Of a DNA stretch of 64,000 bases, positions 22,939 to 33,267 are shown piece after piece. A program made the position numbers and the translations under genes. Within the stretch, counting starts at the first letter, position 1. The number at the start of each line of letters is the position of its first letter. Under the pieces are notes generated by a model. It was given only the letters and a program-made list of their open reading frames with translations. It had not been told where the DNA came from and searched no databases. This stretch comes from Pogostemon cablin (lineage: Eukaryota; Streptophyta; Magnoliopsida; Lamiales; Lamiaceae), in the NCBI GenBank assembly GCA_023678885.1, contig CM042966.1, positions 22,706,028-22,770,027 of the forward strand, written 5' to 3'.

Positions 22939-24539
22939 TGATGAGCGTTTTCTCAACACATAAAATTAATCCTCAAGTATAAGGATATCAATTGAAGTTG
23001 CGATAGGTGACCAAGTGTTTATCGTACCTAAGAGATGAAATCATATCAATTCGATTATATTCTAATTAACTAAGATTATGTTGGTAAATTTGAGTTGGTT
23101 TGATTATGAAACTAAATAACATAAATTGAAATAACAAAGTAATTAAGCAAGCAATAGAGAAATTTCGGTGGTGATCAAGTACGTAATAGAGTAGTTCTTA
23201 AGGTAATCCAGTTTTATTTATTAATTTCATTTCCATGTGTTGATGTCCGACTCTGCCTTGTGGTTTATGGACGCATCACTAAACCATGCAAGCGTACTCT
23301 ATATACACAAGTAAGCAAGCGTATGATTCAATTATTTCTAGGTACTATCTAGGTATCCTCGGAGCAAAACGTATACTTCACCCCCCTTTCTAGGTACTAT
23401 CATAATCAATTATTTCCCATGCACTTAGTACTTTAACCCGATTTGATCTCCCTTTTTAGGTTTTATAAAGTTGTACTCTTTATCCTACTTATTAACCCAA
23501 ATACGATTCAATTAACAAGTATCTATACAAGACAGTTCTAATAAGACTTCGGAATCTCTTCACTTAGAATTATAACATACAATCCTGCTCAGCGGTGAAC
23601 GCACTCAATCAATAACCAAGAGATGTATTCAAACTCTACATAACAGTTAAAGATGCACAAAACGACCGTGAGTATGAATTAGAAAAGCACAATCTTATAT
23701 AGAATAAACCACAAGTAGTGTTGTATGGAGTTTACACATGGAAATTCAATTAACTCATAAAACTTTCGTAACCCTAAAACTACCGGAGTGGTTCTAGCCC
23801 ATGATTGATCTAGGAACAATCATGGCTAGTTGGTATGATCTTACTTGACACGCCAGACGAACTTCTCCTTACGACTCTTTCGCATGATGGTAGGGTTTGG
23901 TGAAGGATGGATGATGAATGCTTCCCTTTTTTCCTGCGAAAGCTCTTATTTTATACTTGTAAACTCTCCTTACGGGCCTTGGATGGGCTTTTTGAGCGAA
24001 CACACACACTGAAGGTGTAAAAATACGAATTTGGTAAGTTCCCAACATCAATTTGACCAAGCAAGTTGGTCGATCTCTTCCCTGTAGGTCGAATCCGTCT
24101 ATAACTTGGCCTCTGATTCCGAATTCGACCAGAGTGTTAGTCGAACCGAATACTTCCTGGTCGAACCGACACTGCTTCTGGTTAGGCTTTTAGTTCGACC
24201 ACGGTTCGACCAAGTGATTTGGTCGAACTCGCCTGTCTTGGTCGAACCCGACTTTTCCGAGCTCAGTTCGACCAGTCAGTTCGCCCAGAGGTACTGGTCG
24301 AACTCCATTCTTCTTGGTCGAATCGGACCCCTGCGTGGTCAAATCGCACCCTATCTCTTTCTCTTTCCGAATCCGATCACTTCCAACTCGTTTTCCATTG
24401 AAAATCAACTCAAATAGCCTTGTAAACTCCTGATTCGTGACTTTCCACCATGTATAGCAATTCACATCAAATTACAACTATTTATCATACCATAAGTACA
24501 CGAATTCGAGCTCAAACTAGTGAATTTACACACTCATCA
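22939..24539 (-). mobile_element. 3' LTR of Athila copy A, 1601 bp
   Basis: Termini TGATGAGCGTTTTCTC and ACACTCATCA. In the sense direction the U3 has a TTCGACC/GGTCGAA cluster (about 24110-24345). This is followed by a TATA-like TATAAAAT (23948-23955, minus strand). Compared with the 5' LTR it retains about 45 extra bases in the cluster (near 24330-24370). Confidence 0.92.
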
Positions 24540-24551
24540 AACCCCCAAACT
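24540..24551 (-). other. polypurine tract
   Basis: On the minus strand AAGTTTGGGGGT lies immediately upstream of the 3' LTR start. This purine run is the plus-strand primer site of LTR retrotransposons. Confidence 0.8.
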
Positions 24552-27262
24552 TACATGTTGCTCGTCCCGAGGCAACGAAATCAAAACCAAGGAGTAGTGT
24601 AAAATTCACCAACTACTAATACAATTCATACTCACACATGCAATTCATCAATCGAACACAAGTATTACTAGCATCATATGTATCATTCATGCAAAACGTC
24701 ACTCAATTATAATACCTTTCGGAGTACAAAATCATCTAGCTCACAAGATAAATATTTACTCTCACTCTCAAGTGTAAAAGATGTACACTCTAACAGGTTA
24801 GTGTTTACACTCATTTTCAATCCATACTTCCGCGTAACCATAAGCTTGGCAAGGGTCTCAAAACTCAACTTATAATCAATTCCTTACTAGGATCACAAAA
24901 GACTTACTTTTGGGTTGTAATGTTGGCTCTTTGGTAAAGGTATGAGAATTTGGGTAAAGTGACTAATTCACTAGTAGAGAATTACCTTGGAGTTTTGCTT
25001 TTCGTCATATATCTTTGTTTGTGTCTCCATCTTCTTCTCATAAACTTCATAATTTGATTCTCCTTCTTTCTTCATCTTTCTTCAATGAGCAAGGGTACTA
25101 ATTTCAGGCACTACCCCTTCTAAGCAATCGAGGTACCAGTTTTAGGCACTACCCCTAAACAAGATTTAACTATACTTCTTTCTTTTTCATAATTCTCAAC
25201 CAAGCTTTCACCTTTCTATTCTTTCAAGCACTTACACACCTCAACTCATCTCTACTAATGAATAGGATATTCAACAAGGCTCAAGTAAAGGTTTAATAAG
25301 GCTTCTTATCAAGGCTTGCTAGAGAAAAAGTTTTTTAAGGCTCAAAAGGGCTTACAATGACACATATGTTCATAGGTAAGGTAAAATTTTGGCTAAGTAA
25401 CTTGATTACACAATAATGGCCTAAGATCATGTCCTAGCAATTCCTCAATCATAAGTTTCACACAAGACGCCAAGCCAAGTTCCAGAATACGGTCATACGA
25501 ACGATTCTCTCAAGAATAAATTATCATGAACTAACATGATTTAAATGGCTCAAATCCTCACATGGTAAATAGATTCCTAAGTACTCTTCAAAGTAAATAA
25601 CCAAGATCAATTTCACAATAAATTCACATACTTATCAAGCATACATGCTTCTAATTAATACTCTCTCTGTCCCGGCAAGTATTTCACTTATTGTGGTGCC
25701 TGGAGTTTAAGAAATTTTAATTTGTTATGTATAAAATAAGAAAGAGAAGAAATATTTGGGTTAATTTAATGAAAAAGTTGTGTAAAGTTATTGGGATATG
25801 TGAAAAGTGAGTATTATATTGGAATATGTGTAAAAAGTGGGTATTATTATAGTGTATTCTTTACCAATTTTAGTAAAAGTAAAGTGTGAAATACTTTGAT
25901 GGACGAATAAAAAAGAAAAGTGTAAAATACTTTCTGGGACGGAGGGAGTAAAAATTAACACATGTAACATACGAATGCATCATACTAAACCAAGAACCCT
26001 TATAGCAATACAATTCATCCAAGTATAACTACCCTCAAGTATCAATCATCACCTCTCAATCTAACATCCAACAATAATATACGTACATGCCACTCACACC
26101 ACAAACACCAATCCTGTAAAGAGAAAAAGAGAAGAGAGATGAGACGAAATAGACGAAGACAAAAACCTGGTGCATCCTACTCCTCCGGAGCATTATCATC
26201 ATCACTCGCACCCTCTTCGCCATCACCATTCATCTCTATAAAGAGTGTTTAGCTTTCTATCCAACTCGCGCTCATGATCATACAACGTCTCCAATCTCTG
26301 ATCCATCGGGGTTAAAATCAACATACATGGGCTCGATTTGACCAATCCGAGTGGTCGAATTTGATTGACGTTGTCGAATCCATGGTCGAACTCCCTTACT
26401 GGACAATCCATCATCGCGATTCGACCATCGTTCTACCAAGTGCTTTGGTCGAACTCTTTAGTCGTGGTCAAACTCGACTGTTTAAAACTTCCAGGTTCGC
26501 CATTCGACCTTGATTCGACCAAGCCGCTTGGTTGAACCGATCATGTTTTGGTCGAACCCATCTGTGCAACTCTCTGATTTCCAGTTCGACTTCCATCTTT
26601 GGTCGAACCCCTGGTAGAACTCTCCTCTGCTTGGTTGAATCGACCTGTAACAAACTCTCTGATCTCCAGTTCGACCTGGCCTTTCTCGTTCGACCTGCAT
26701 GTCTAGTTGAACTCGACTCTTGATGCTCCATACTCGAATTTTCTTCATCCCCTGAACACTTAAAGCTCAAAAACGAACATTAGGTACCAAAATAGATCAA
26801 AAGTAGCTCGAGAATCAATCATAAACTTGATATCCATAAGTAACTCCGTATATGACACTCAAAAACAACACCAATCACCACAAAATATTAGGCAAGTTGT
26901 AAAAAAAATTGACACACCTCAACCGGTAAAGTTTTGATGTACCGCAAAAAATCAACTCCCCTAACAAACGTTACAAAGAAAGATTATACTCTTGGTGCTT
27001 TAATGAGGTAAGTACAATACACCCCCCAAACTTAGTAGAAACTATAGTGAAACTAAGTTTGCAAAGAGATGTAATTGCCGATAATTAAGCACATCGAATA
27101 TAAAAATTTCTTACCCACACAAAAGAAATAATAAGGCAATAAAATGGGAGGGAAAGCACCCAACAGGCGCTCAAGTTTAACGTCAGAGAGGCACGACGGT
27201 ACTAATCTAGTGCAAGGTATCCTCAAAGACGACGCAAGAATCATCCGGCGACTTGTAATGCT
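24552..27262 (-). other. Athila copy A 3' internal non-coding region
   Basis: In the sense direction this lies between integrase and the polypurine tract, where some Athila elements carry an env-like frame. No long frame or signal/membrane pattern is visible. It holds a nested MITE (25661-25948), a second TTCGACC/GGTCGAA cluster (about 26330-26730) and a 40-bp imperfect repeat (TTTCAGGCACTACCCCT near 25102 and TTTTAGGCACTACCCCT near 25140). Confidence 0.7.
25661..25948. mobile_element. Stowaway-like MITE, 288 bp, nested in Athila copy A
   Basis: The left end CTCTCTCTGTCCCGGCAAGT and the right end (reverse complement CTCCCTCCGTCCCAGAAAGT) are inverted repeats flanked by TA (25659-25660 and 25949-25950). 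Subterminal TATTTCACTT near 25680 pairs with AAGTGTGAAATA near 25882. It inserted after the Athila element. Confidence 0.9.
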
Positions 27263-28487
27263 TCAAACGATGCCCATTCGCCGCGATAATGTCCCTATCT
27301 TTGTCCATAAGCTCAAAACTCCCCCTCCGCAGGCTCTATGGATAATGAACGGCCCCGTCCACTTTGATTTCAATTTTCCTACGAAAAGCTTCAAACGAGA
27401 GTTAAAAAGCAATACCTCATCACCTTGCTTGAACTCCTTGTATGAGATCTTTGAATCATGCCATTTCTTCATTCTCTCCTTATAGATCTCTGAGTTCTTG
27501 TAAGCTCGATTTCTGAACTCATCCAATTGATTAATATGAGTCATCCTCAACTACTTTTGATCCTTCAAAGACAAGTTCAAACTGCTCAAGGCCTAAAAAG
27601 CTTTATGTTGAATCTCTACAGGTAAGTGGCACGGCTTCACATAGACAATTTGATACGGTGACATCCAACACCGTCTTATAAGCAGTCTTGAACCCCCACA
27701 AAACATCATCAAGCTTCATATCCCAATCCTTCCTATTGGTTTACCTTCTCCAAAATTTGCTTCACTTGCCGGTTGGAAACTTCAGTTTGCCCATTCGCTT
27801 GAGGGTGATAGGGTGTAGTAACCCTATGTTTGACTCCATAATCCTTAAGCACTTTTTCAAGAAGTTTATTGACGAAGTGAGACCCTCCATCACTTACTAG
27901 TGCTCTAGGAACTCCTTAATAGGCAAAGATATGTTTCTTCAAGAAAGATAAAATAGTCCTAGCATTGTTCACGCGAGTGGGAATTGTTTCCACCCACTTA
28001 GAAACATAATCCACTGCTAAAAGGATGTAAAGAAATCCATTAGATGGGGGAAAAGGCCCCATAAAATCGATCCCTCGACAACAATACTCAGCTGAAGTGG
28101 CATCTCATCTCGTCGACTTATATTCCCCATCCTTTGACATCTATCGCATGTCGCCATATAGGTTTCACAATCTTTAAACAAGGTCGGCCAACAAAGAGCA
28201 GATTGAAGTACTTTCACCGCTGTCTTTTAAGCTCCGAAGTGTCCCCCATTAGGTTGTGCATGACAAAAATCAAGTACACTCTCCATCTTCATCTCGGGCA
28301 CACACCTACGGATAATGGAATTCGTACATATCTTGTAGACAAACGGATCATACCATATAAATGTCTCAACATCCCTCTTGAATTTTGCAAGTTGATATCG
28401 GTTGAGATCTCTCGGAATTTCTCCTATGGAATGTAATTTACGTAATCCGCATACCATGGATCCATCCCTTGGGCAGCCACAACACAT
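27263..28487 (-). pseudogene. Athila integrase (copy A)
   Basis: The zinc-binding part (28227-28487) shows IPRDLNRYQLAKFKRDVETF, CHAQPNGGHFG, then (28017-28217) CDRCQRMGNISRRDEMPLQ. The DD(35)E core follows: DFMG-like residues are lost in a small deletion near 28070, but SDGGSHFVNKL and NGQTEVSNRQVKQIL (27740-27900) keep the second Asp and the Glu. The C-terminal part (27263-27550) has INQLDEF, MKKWHDSK, KQGDEVLLF and KLKSKWTGPF. At least three frameshifts separate these blocks. Integrase would insert the cDNA in the nucleus. This copy is dead. Confidence 0.88.
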
Positions 28488-28518
28488 GCTCTTTCAGCTC
28501 CTTCAACAAGCACTGTCA

Positions 28519-28980
28519 TTATCTTCTCATCAGGGAACATCTCTTCAATGTAATCAAAAGAATCATCACAGTGCTCCATTCCGCCAAAACATTCTCGGTA
28601 CCCTTCTTATCTCGGATCTCCATATCAAATTCCTGCAGAAGAAGAATCCATATAATGATCTTTGGCTTTGTTTCCTTCTTCTCCATCAAGTGTCGGATCG
28701 CAGAGTGATCCGTGTACACTATAGTCTTCATGCCAACCAAATACTATCGAAACTTGTTGAATGCATACACCACAGCTAGAAACTCCTTTTTAGTCACCGT
28801 GTAGTTCTTTTGTGCAGCATCAAAAGTTTTACTCACATAGTAAATGGCGCAGAACTTCTTTTCCCTCAACTGCCCAAGCACCACTCCAAGTGCTAAATCA
28901 CTTGCATCATACATAAGTACAAACGGCTGAGTCCAATCCGGTGTGATCAAGATAGGTGCAGTAATAAGAGCCTCTTTCAA
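28519..28980 (-). pseudogene. Athila RNase H (copy A)
   Basis: The frame reads MKEALITAPILITPDWTQP, FVLMYDASDLALGVVLGQ (catalytic Asp) and FDAAQKNYTVTKKEFLAVVY. It meets a TAG at 28744-28746 in NKFR*YLVG. Copy 1 has Gln (CAG) at this position, so a C-to-T change explains the stop. The next block holds YTDHSAIRHLMEKKE and KKGTENVL. A frameshift near 28580 follows. The domain removes the RNA strand during cDNA synthesis. Confidence 0.87.
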
Positions 28981-29057
28981 AACCTGAAAAGCTGTTAGAC
29001 ACTCTTCATCAAAACAAAAGGAACATCCTTTTCAAGTAAATGAGATAAGGGCTTGGA

Positions 29058-30536
29058 TTATTTCGAGAAGTATTTTATGAATCTTCTATAAAAACTGGCG
29101 TGTCCAAGGAAGGACAGCACTCCCCTTTCATTCGTAGGTAGTGGAAGCTTCTCGATCGTCACCACCTTTGCTATATCCACCCGCAGTCCCTTAGCCGAAA
29201 TATGATGGCCAAGAACAACCCCATCTCTTACCATGAAGTGGCACTTATCCCAATTCAAGACAATATTAGTTTCTTTGCATCTCTTCAAAACAGTAGCAGG
29301 GTTAGATAAACAAATATCAAAAGAGAATCCAAACACAGAAAAATCATCCATAAACACCTCCATGATCTTTTCTATCAACCCATCAAATATGGCCATCATG
29401 CAACGCTGAAATGTAGCATGCGCATTACATAATCCAAAAGGCATCTTCCTAAAAGCAAAAGTTCCATAAGGGCAAGTAAAAGTAGTCTTTTTTTGATCCT
29501 CGGGTGCAATCATGATTTGATTATAACCCGAGTACCCATCCAAGAAACAATAATATTCATACCCTGCAAGACGATCAAGCATTTGATCCATGAAAGGATG
29601 GGAAAAATGGTCTTTGCATGTATTTTCATTCAGTTTCCTTTAATCCGTATACACACGCCATTCCGTAGGAATCCTAGTAGCTAAAGTCTCACCGTCTTCG
29701 ACTTTCACTATAGTCATGCCCCCCTTTTTAGCAACAACATGCAATGGACTCACATAGGGACTATCACTAATAGGATAAATAATTCCTACATCTAGCCACA
29801 TTAGGATTTGCTTCCTAATCACTTCTTGAATAGCGGGATTCACCCTCTGCTGATTCTGAATGCTACTCTTGGCCTCATCTAACAATCTTATTCTATGCAT
29901 GCAATAGGAAGAACTAATACACTTTAAATCATCAAGAGACCAACCAATCACAGATTTATACTTTCTAAGCACATCCAATAATTCCACAAGTGGATAATCA
30001 TCAATGGAAGAAGATAAAATTACCGAATATTTTTCATTGTCACCTAGATAGACATACTTCAAGTGTTCCGGTAGCGGATTCAACTTCTCTTTCTTCACTT
30101 CTAGAGGTGCACTCTCTCGATCCAATGGCAAGTACTTCTTAGTCCACTTGGCCTCTTCAGTCTTGGTCCTTGTCGACTCATACCTGTCATCACCCAAAGC
30201 AAGTAAATTTTCAAGAAATTCAATACATACCTCATTGGAGAGATCATCTAACTCCGCAGTGGGAAAAGTAAGAGACTCCGCCAAACATATCTCTAGAGGA
30301 TCCTTCGATAGAATCAAAGACATGTCTTCATTCACAATCTCCTCCACTACATCAATACTGTGACTTTGCAACTCCATTGGCATCTTCATTGCTTTGTCAA
30401 GGTTGAATAGGATCTCTTCTTTATCCATCCTTAGCCTCAACTCACCCTTCTGCACATCTATCATGGCTCCCGTAGTAGCAAGGAAAGGTCTCCCTAAAAT
30501 AAAAGGGACATTATCCTTGTCATCTTCCATCTCCAT
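29058..30536 (-). pseudogene. Athila reverse transcriptase (copy A)
   Basis: The N-terminal part (29640-30536) runs from DNVPFILGRPFLATTGAMID through the PR-RT linker to SPYVSPLHVVAKKGGMTIV and TRIPTEWRVYTD. A TAA at 29640-29642 then replaces the Tyr of the conserved YRKLN box. The frame is otherwise unbroken and continues KLNENTCKDHFSHPFMDQML, FLDGYSGYNQIMIAPEDQ, FTCPYGTFAFRKMPFGLCNA, EVFMDDFSVFG (catalytic FMDD), HHISAKGLRVDIAK and FYRRFIKYFSK, ending at 29058. The catalytic core is therefore intact apart from one nonsense change. RT copies the genomic RNA into DNA in the particle. Confidence 0.92.
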
Positions 30537-30885
30537 CCATCTCCATCACCAGAAAATCCATATGAAAGACTAGCTTCTCTACTTTGATAAGAACGTCTTC
30601 GATCACACCCTTCGGAAAAGTCATAGACATATCCGCTAGTTGTAGAACAACTGTCGTAGGGGTTAACTCCCCCAAACCAAGCCTTTGAAAGGTGGACAAC
30701 GGCATCAAGTTGATGCTTGCCCCAAGATCGCACAAGGCTCGACGTGCCGGCCCTTTTCCAATTTCACATAAGATTGCGAAGCTTCCCAGATCCTTAAGCT
30801 TAGCTGGCAGCTTCCTCTGAATGATCGAGCTGTAGTTCTCAGACAAATTCACCATCTCAACTCCGTTCAAGCTTCTCTTCTTCAA
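30520..30885 (-). pseudogene. Athila aspartic protease (copy A)
   Basis: The frame encodes NGVEMVNLSENYSSIIQRKL, KDLGSFAILCEIGKG and ALCDLGASINLMPLSTFQRL. The last holds the active-site D-L-G-A-S of retropepsins. It goes on with LADMSMTFPKGVIEDVLIKV and DFLVMEMDGDG. It overlaps the RT frame's start by a frameshift in a run of CATCTC repeats near 30530. The protease cleaves the Gag-Pol polyprotein and works as a dimer. The active site looks intact, but it is isolated from gag and RT by shifts. Confidence 0.9.
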
Positions 30886-31217
30886 AAGAATATCTTCAGA
30901 AAGCGGGCATAATACGACATCTCCAATATGGCTTCAGAAAAAGGAATGTTCAAGCTTATTTTGTTTATGATTTCTGAAAACTTCTTGAACATCTCTTCCA
31001 ACCCCTTCTTAACTAGCTTGAGAGGAAAGGGCGGAGGTATCTTCGTTTTAGGAACCCCCCATTCATCACGTTCAGCCTTCTCCGCTTTATCCTTCTCGGC
31101 TCTCAATCTCTTAGCTCTTTCCCACTTCTTCTCTGCTATAATCTCAGTACTCTGCTCTTTGGAAGACACTGGAGTAGTTTCAACATCATGCGGATCATTC
31201 GATGTGGAAAACAACAC
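30882..31217 (-). pseudogene. Athila gag-protease linker (copy A)
   Basis: The frame encodes a charged coiled-coil-like stretch (EKKWERAKRLRAEKDKAEKA) followed by PPFPLKLVKKGLEEMFKKFS and ISLNIPFSEAILEMSYYARF. This is the Athila-type linker before the protease (pattern PPFPxRL...FxxxFxxL.INIPxxEAL.xMPxYxKFxK). It ends in a stop at 30882 where the frame should continue into the protease. The upstream side joins the TTCGACC/GGTCGAA cluster at 31215-31575. Confidence 0.8.
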
Positions 31218-31559
31218 AAAATGGGAGAGTTCGACCTGAGTTCGACCTGAGTTCGACCTGGGTAGGTGGTCGAACTCGATGAGTAATGATCGAACTGGAC
31301 ATCTGAAAGTCCGTTCTTCTCCTTACAATCAGATTCGACCATTGTTCGACCAACTAGTTTGGTTGGGAATCCAAGTGATCGTGGTAGAATTGGGCATCAA
31401 ACAAAACAGAGTGCTCTGGACAGTGGAGTTCGACCTCGGTTCGACCAGAGGCTCTGGTCGAACTCATTTGATTTTGGTCGAACTGACCTTCTGACTCCTC
31501 CGAACGTCACCCAAATGCCGAGTTCATCCTCCCCTGTTCAGTTTGACCTGCATGTCTAG

Positions 31560-33153
31560 TCAATCAGGGTCGAATCGGGCTCCTGACACTTCAAACTTCA
31601 ATTTTGGCTTCATCGGTCCCTCATACTGTGTTCCAGATCTCAGTGTAATGGCGTGACAAGACTTTGGATTCTCAATACTTTGAGATGGAAGCTTTCCTTT
31701 CTCTATAGTTTGAGTTAATTTGTTCACATTACCAGCCATCTCCCCCATTAGCAACGTAAGGTCTTTTACTTGTGTAGATAAATCCTTATGATGATCATCA
31801 ATTTTTTTCTCTAACTTGGCCTCAAGACGGTCTACTCTTTTATCATTCCTCGCCATGTACCTATTCACAGTATCCTCAAAACCAGGCTTCTCTTCTTCCA
31901 CTTTAGCTCCTGGATCAACACCGATAGGAGGCTGCATCGCATTATTCGGATTGCTCCATGAAAACTCTGATCTCCTTGGTTGTTGATAACCACCCGGGGA
32001 CCACGATTGTTGTAGTTCCTTTGGTAGTTCCGGTTTCCTTGATTTGGGAACCTAGTTCCTTGAATACTTTGACCCATGTCATAGTTTGCCTCCTCGATCT
32101 CCTCTTGGCTCGCTCCTTCCTAGCCACCATCCTGCTGCATCATTGGTACTCTCTGCGATAAATCTGTGATCTGCTTTTGCTGAGACTCTAGTAGCTTGCT
32201 AATGTTAGTCAAGCTAGAGACGATCTCATCATCTCTTCCTGACTTTACCATAGTATGTTCAACATGTGCTACTTTACCGAGGACATAAGTGTCTCTCACT
32301 CTATCAGTCGGCCAATCCCTTGAATTCATTGAAATATTTTCAAAAAGCTTCTCGGCCTCATTGGGTGAATTAGTAAGCAGTGCTCCATTAGAAGAAGCAT
32401 CAAGTAAAACCCGAGAATTGCAGTCCAACCCATTATAGAAAATACTGATATATTGAGCTTTAGATAGCCCATGCTGAGGACACTTCTGAAGCATGTCCTT
32501 GAATTTGTCCCACGCTTCATAAAACTTCTCATTGCCATAGATAGAAAATTGATTGATTTCTTGCTTCATCTTGAACACCTTTGAAGGTGGCATGTATCGC
32601 TCCAAGAATTTCACTTTCTACTTCTCTCATGTATCACATTCAGCAGCATCAAGATTATCGTACCAATCTCTCATTTTTTCATTCAGCGAGAACTTGAATA
32701 ATATGATCTTCCCGCATCCTCATGAGCTCCTGCATCTTTTTGTGTACTTGCATACCCAAGGAACTTATTCAGATGTTGCAGAGGATCTTCGAATGTTCCC
32801 CCAGAGAAGGGACTCCTTTCAATCATGGTGATAAGAGCAGGGTGTAGATCAAAATTGGCTCCAGTCCCTCTCACTCCTTACAACCCAGCATTGCCTGTTC
32901 TGTTGTTCTTAAAGACTTCCCGGATGGTAAGTGTGTTCGGGTTCGTTGCCATGTTGATTGCTTTTATGTCCAAATTAACTTTGGTTGCAGCTTTAATCAT
33001 TTGCGGATTTAGCACGTTAGCTTCAACTCCTAAATTAAGAGCTTTAGTTGGTTATACTTTCTTGTTCTTATTCTTCTTCTTTTTCTTCCTCGACGATGCT
33101 CCAATCTCTGGATTATATGGCTCTAATTCACCTTTCTTTGATCTTGTGAGCAT
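31560..33153 (-). pseudogene. Athila gag (copy A)
   Basis: The likely start is the ATG at 33151-33153, followed by a lysine-rich stretch that meets a TAA near 33054. A second stop lies near 32880 (NAGL*GVRG). Next come HPALITMIERSPFSGGTFED and QHLNKFLGYAST. After a frameshift near 32700 and another near 32615 the core (32120-32614) encodes KFLERYMPPSKVFKMKQEI, KCPQHGLSKAQYISIFYNGL and LLDASSNGALL. A Gln/Asn/Arg-rich tail (31865-32077) and a final frame (31560-31937) with a helical, Lys-rich region (RVDRLEAKLEKKIDDHHKDL) follow. Gag would build the cytoplasmic particle. The frame has several breaks. Confidence 0.88.
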
Positions 33154-33241
33154 ACACCTAAGAAAAATAAGAGTTAGAAATTTAAGACAAGAATAAGATA
33201 ATCTCAATTAAACTAGAAATAGTCAAAAGATAATTAATTCC

Positions 33242-33261
33242 GTCCCCAGCCAAAGGCGCCA
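33242..33261 (-). other. primer-binding site of Athila copy A
   Basis: On the minus strand TGGCGCCTTTGGCTGGGGAC lies 5-6 bases after the 5' LTR end, at the position of the tRNA-Asp-type primer site. It differs from the copy C site (TGGCGCCGTTTCCAGGGAC) in the middle. Confidence 0.82.
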
Positions 33262-33267
33262 AGAACT

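Noticed and set aside
24106..24465. Frames across the TTCGACC cluster of the 3' LTR
   Set aside because: Both strands are open because the repeated GGTCGAAC word lacks stop codons. This is motif-driven, not coding. The same holds for 26468-26770, 31279-31559 and 34359-34686.
24552..27262. Envelope-like gene in Athila copy A
   Set aside because: Some Athila elements carry one here, but no long frame, signal peptide or membrane pattern is visible in this copy.
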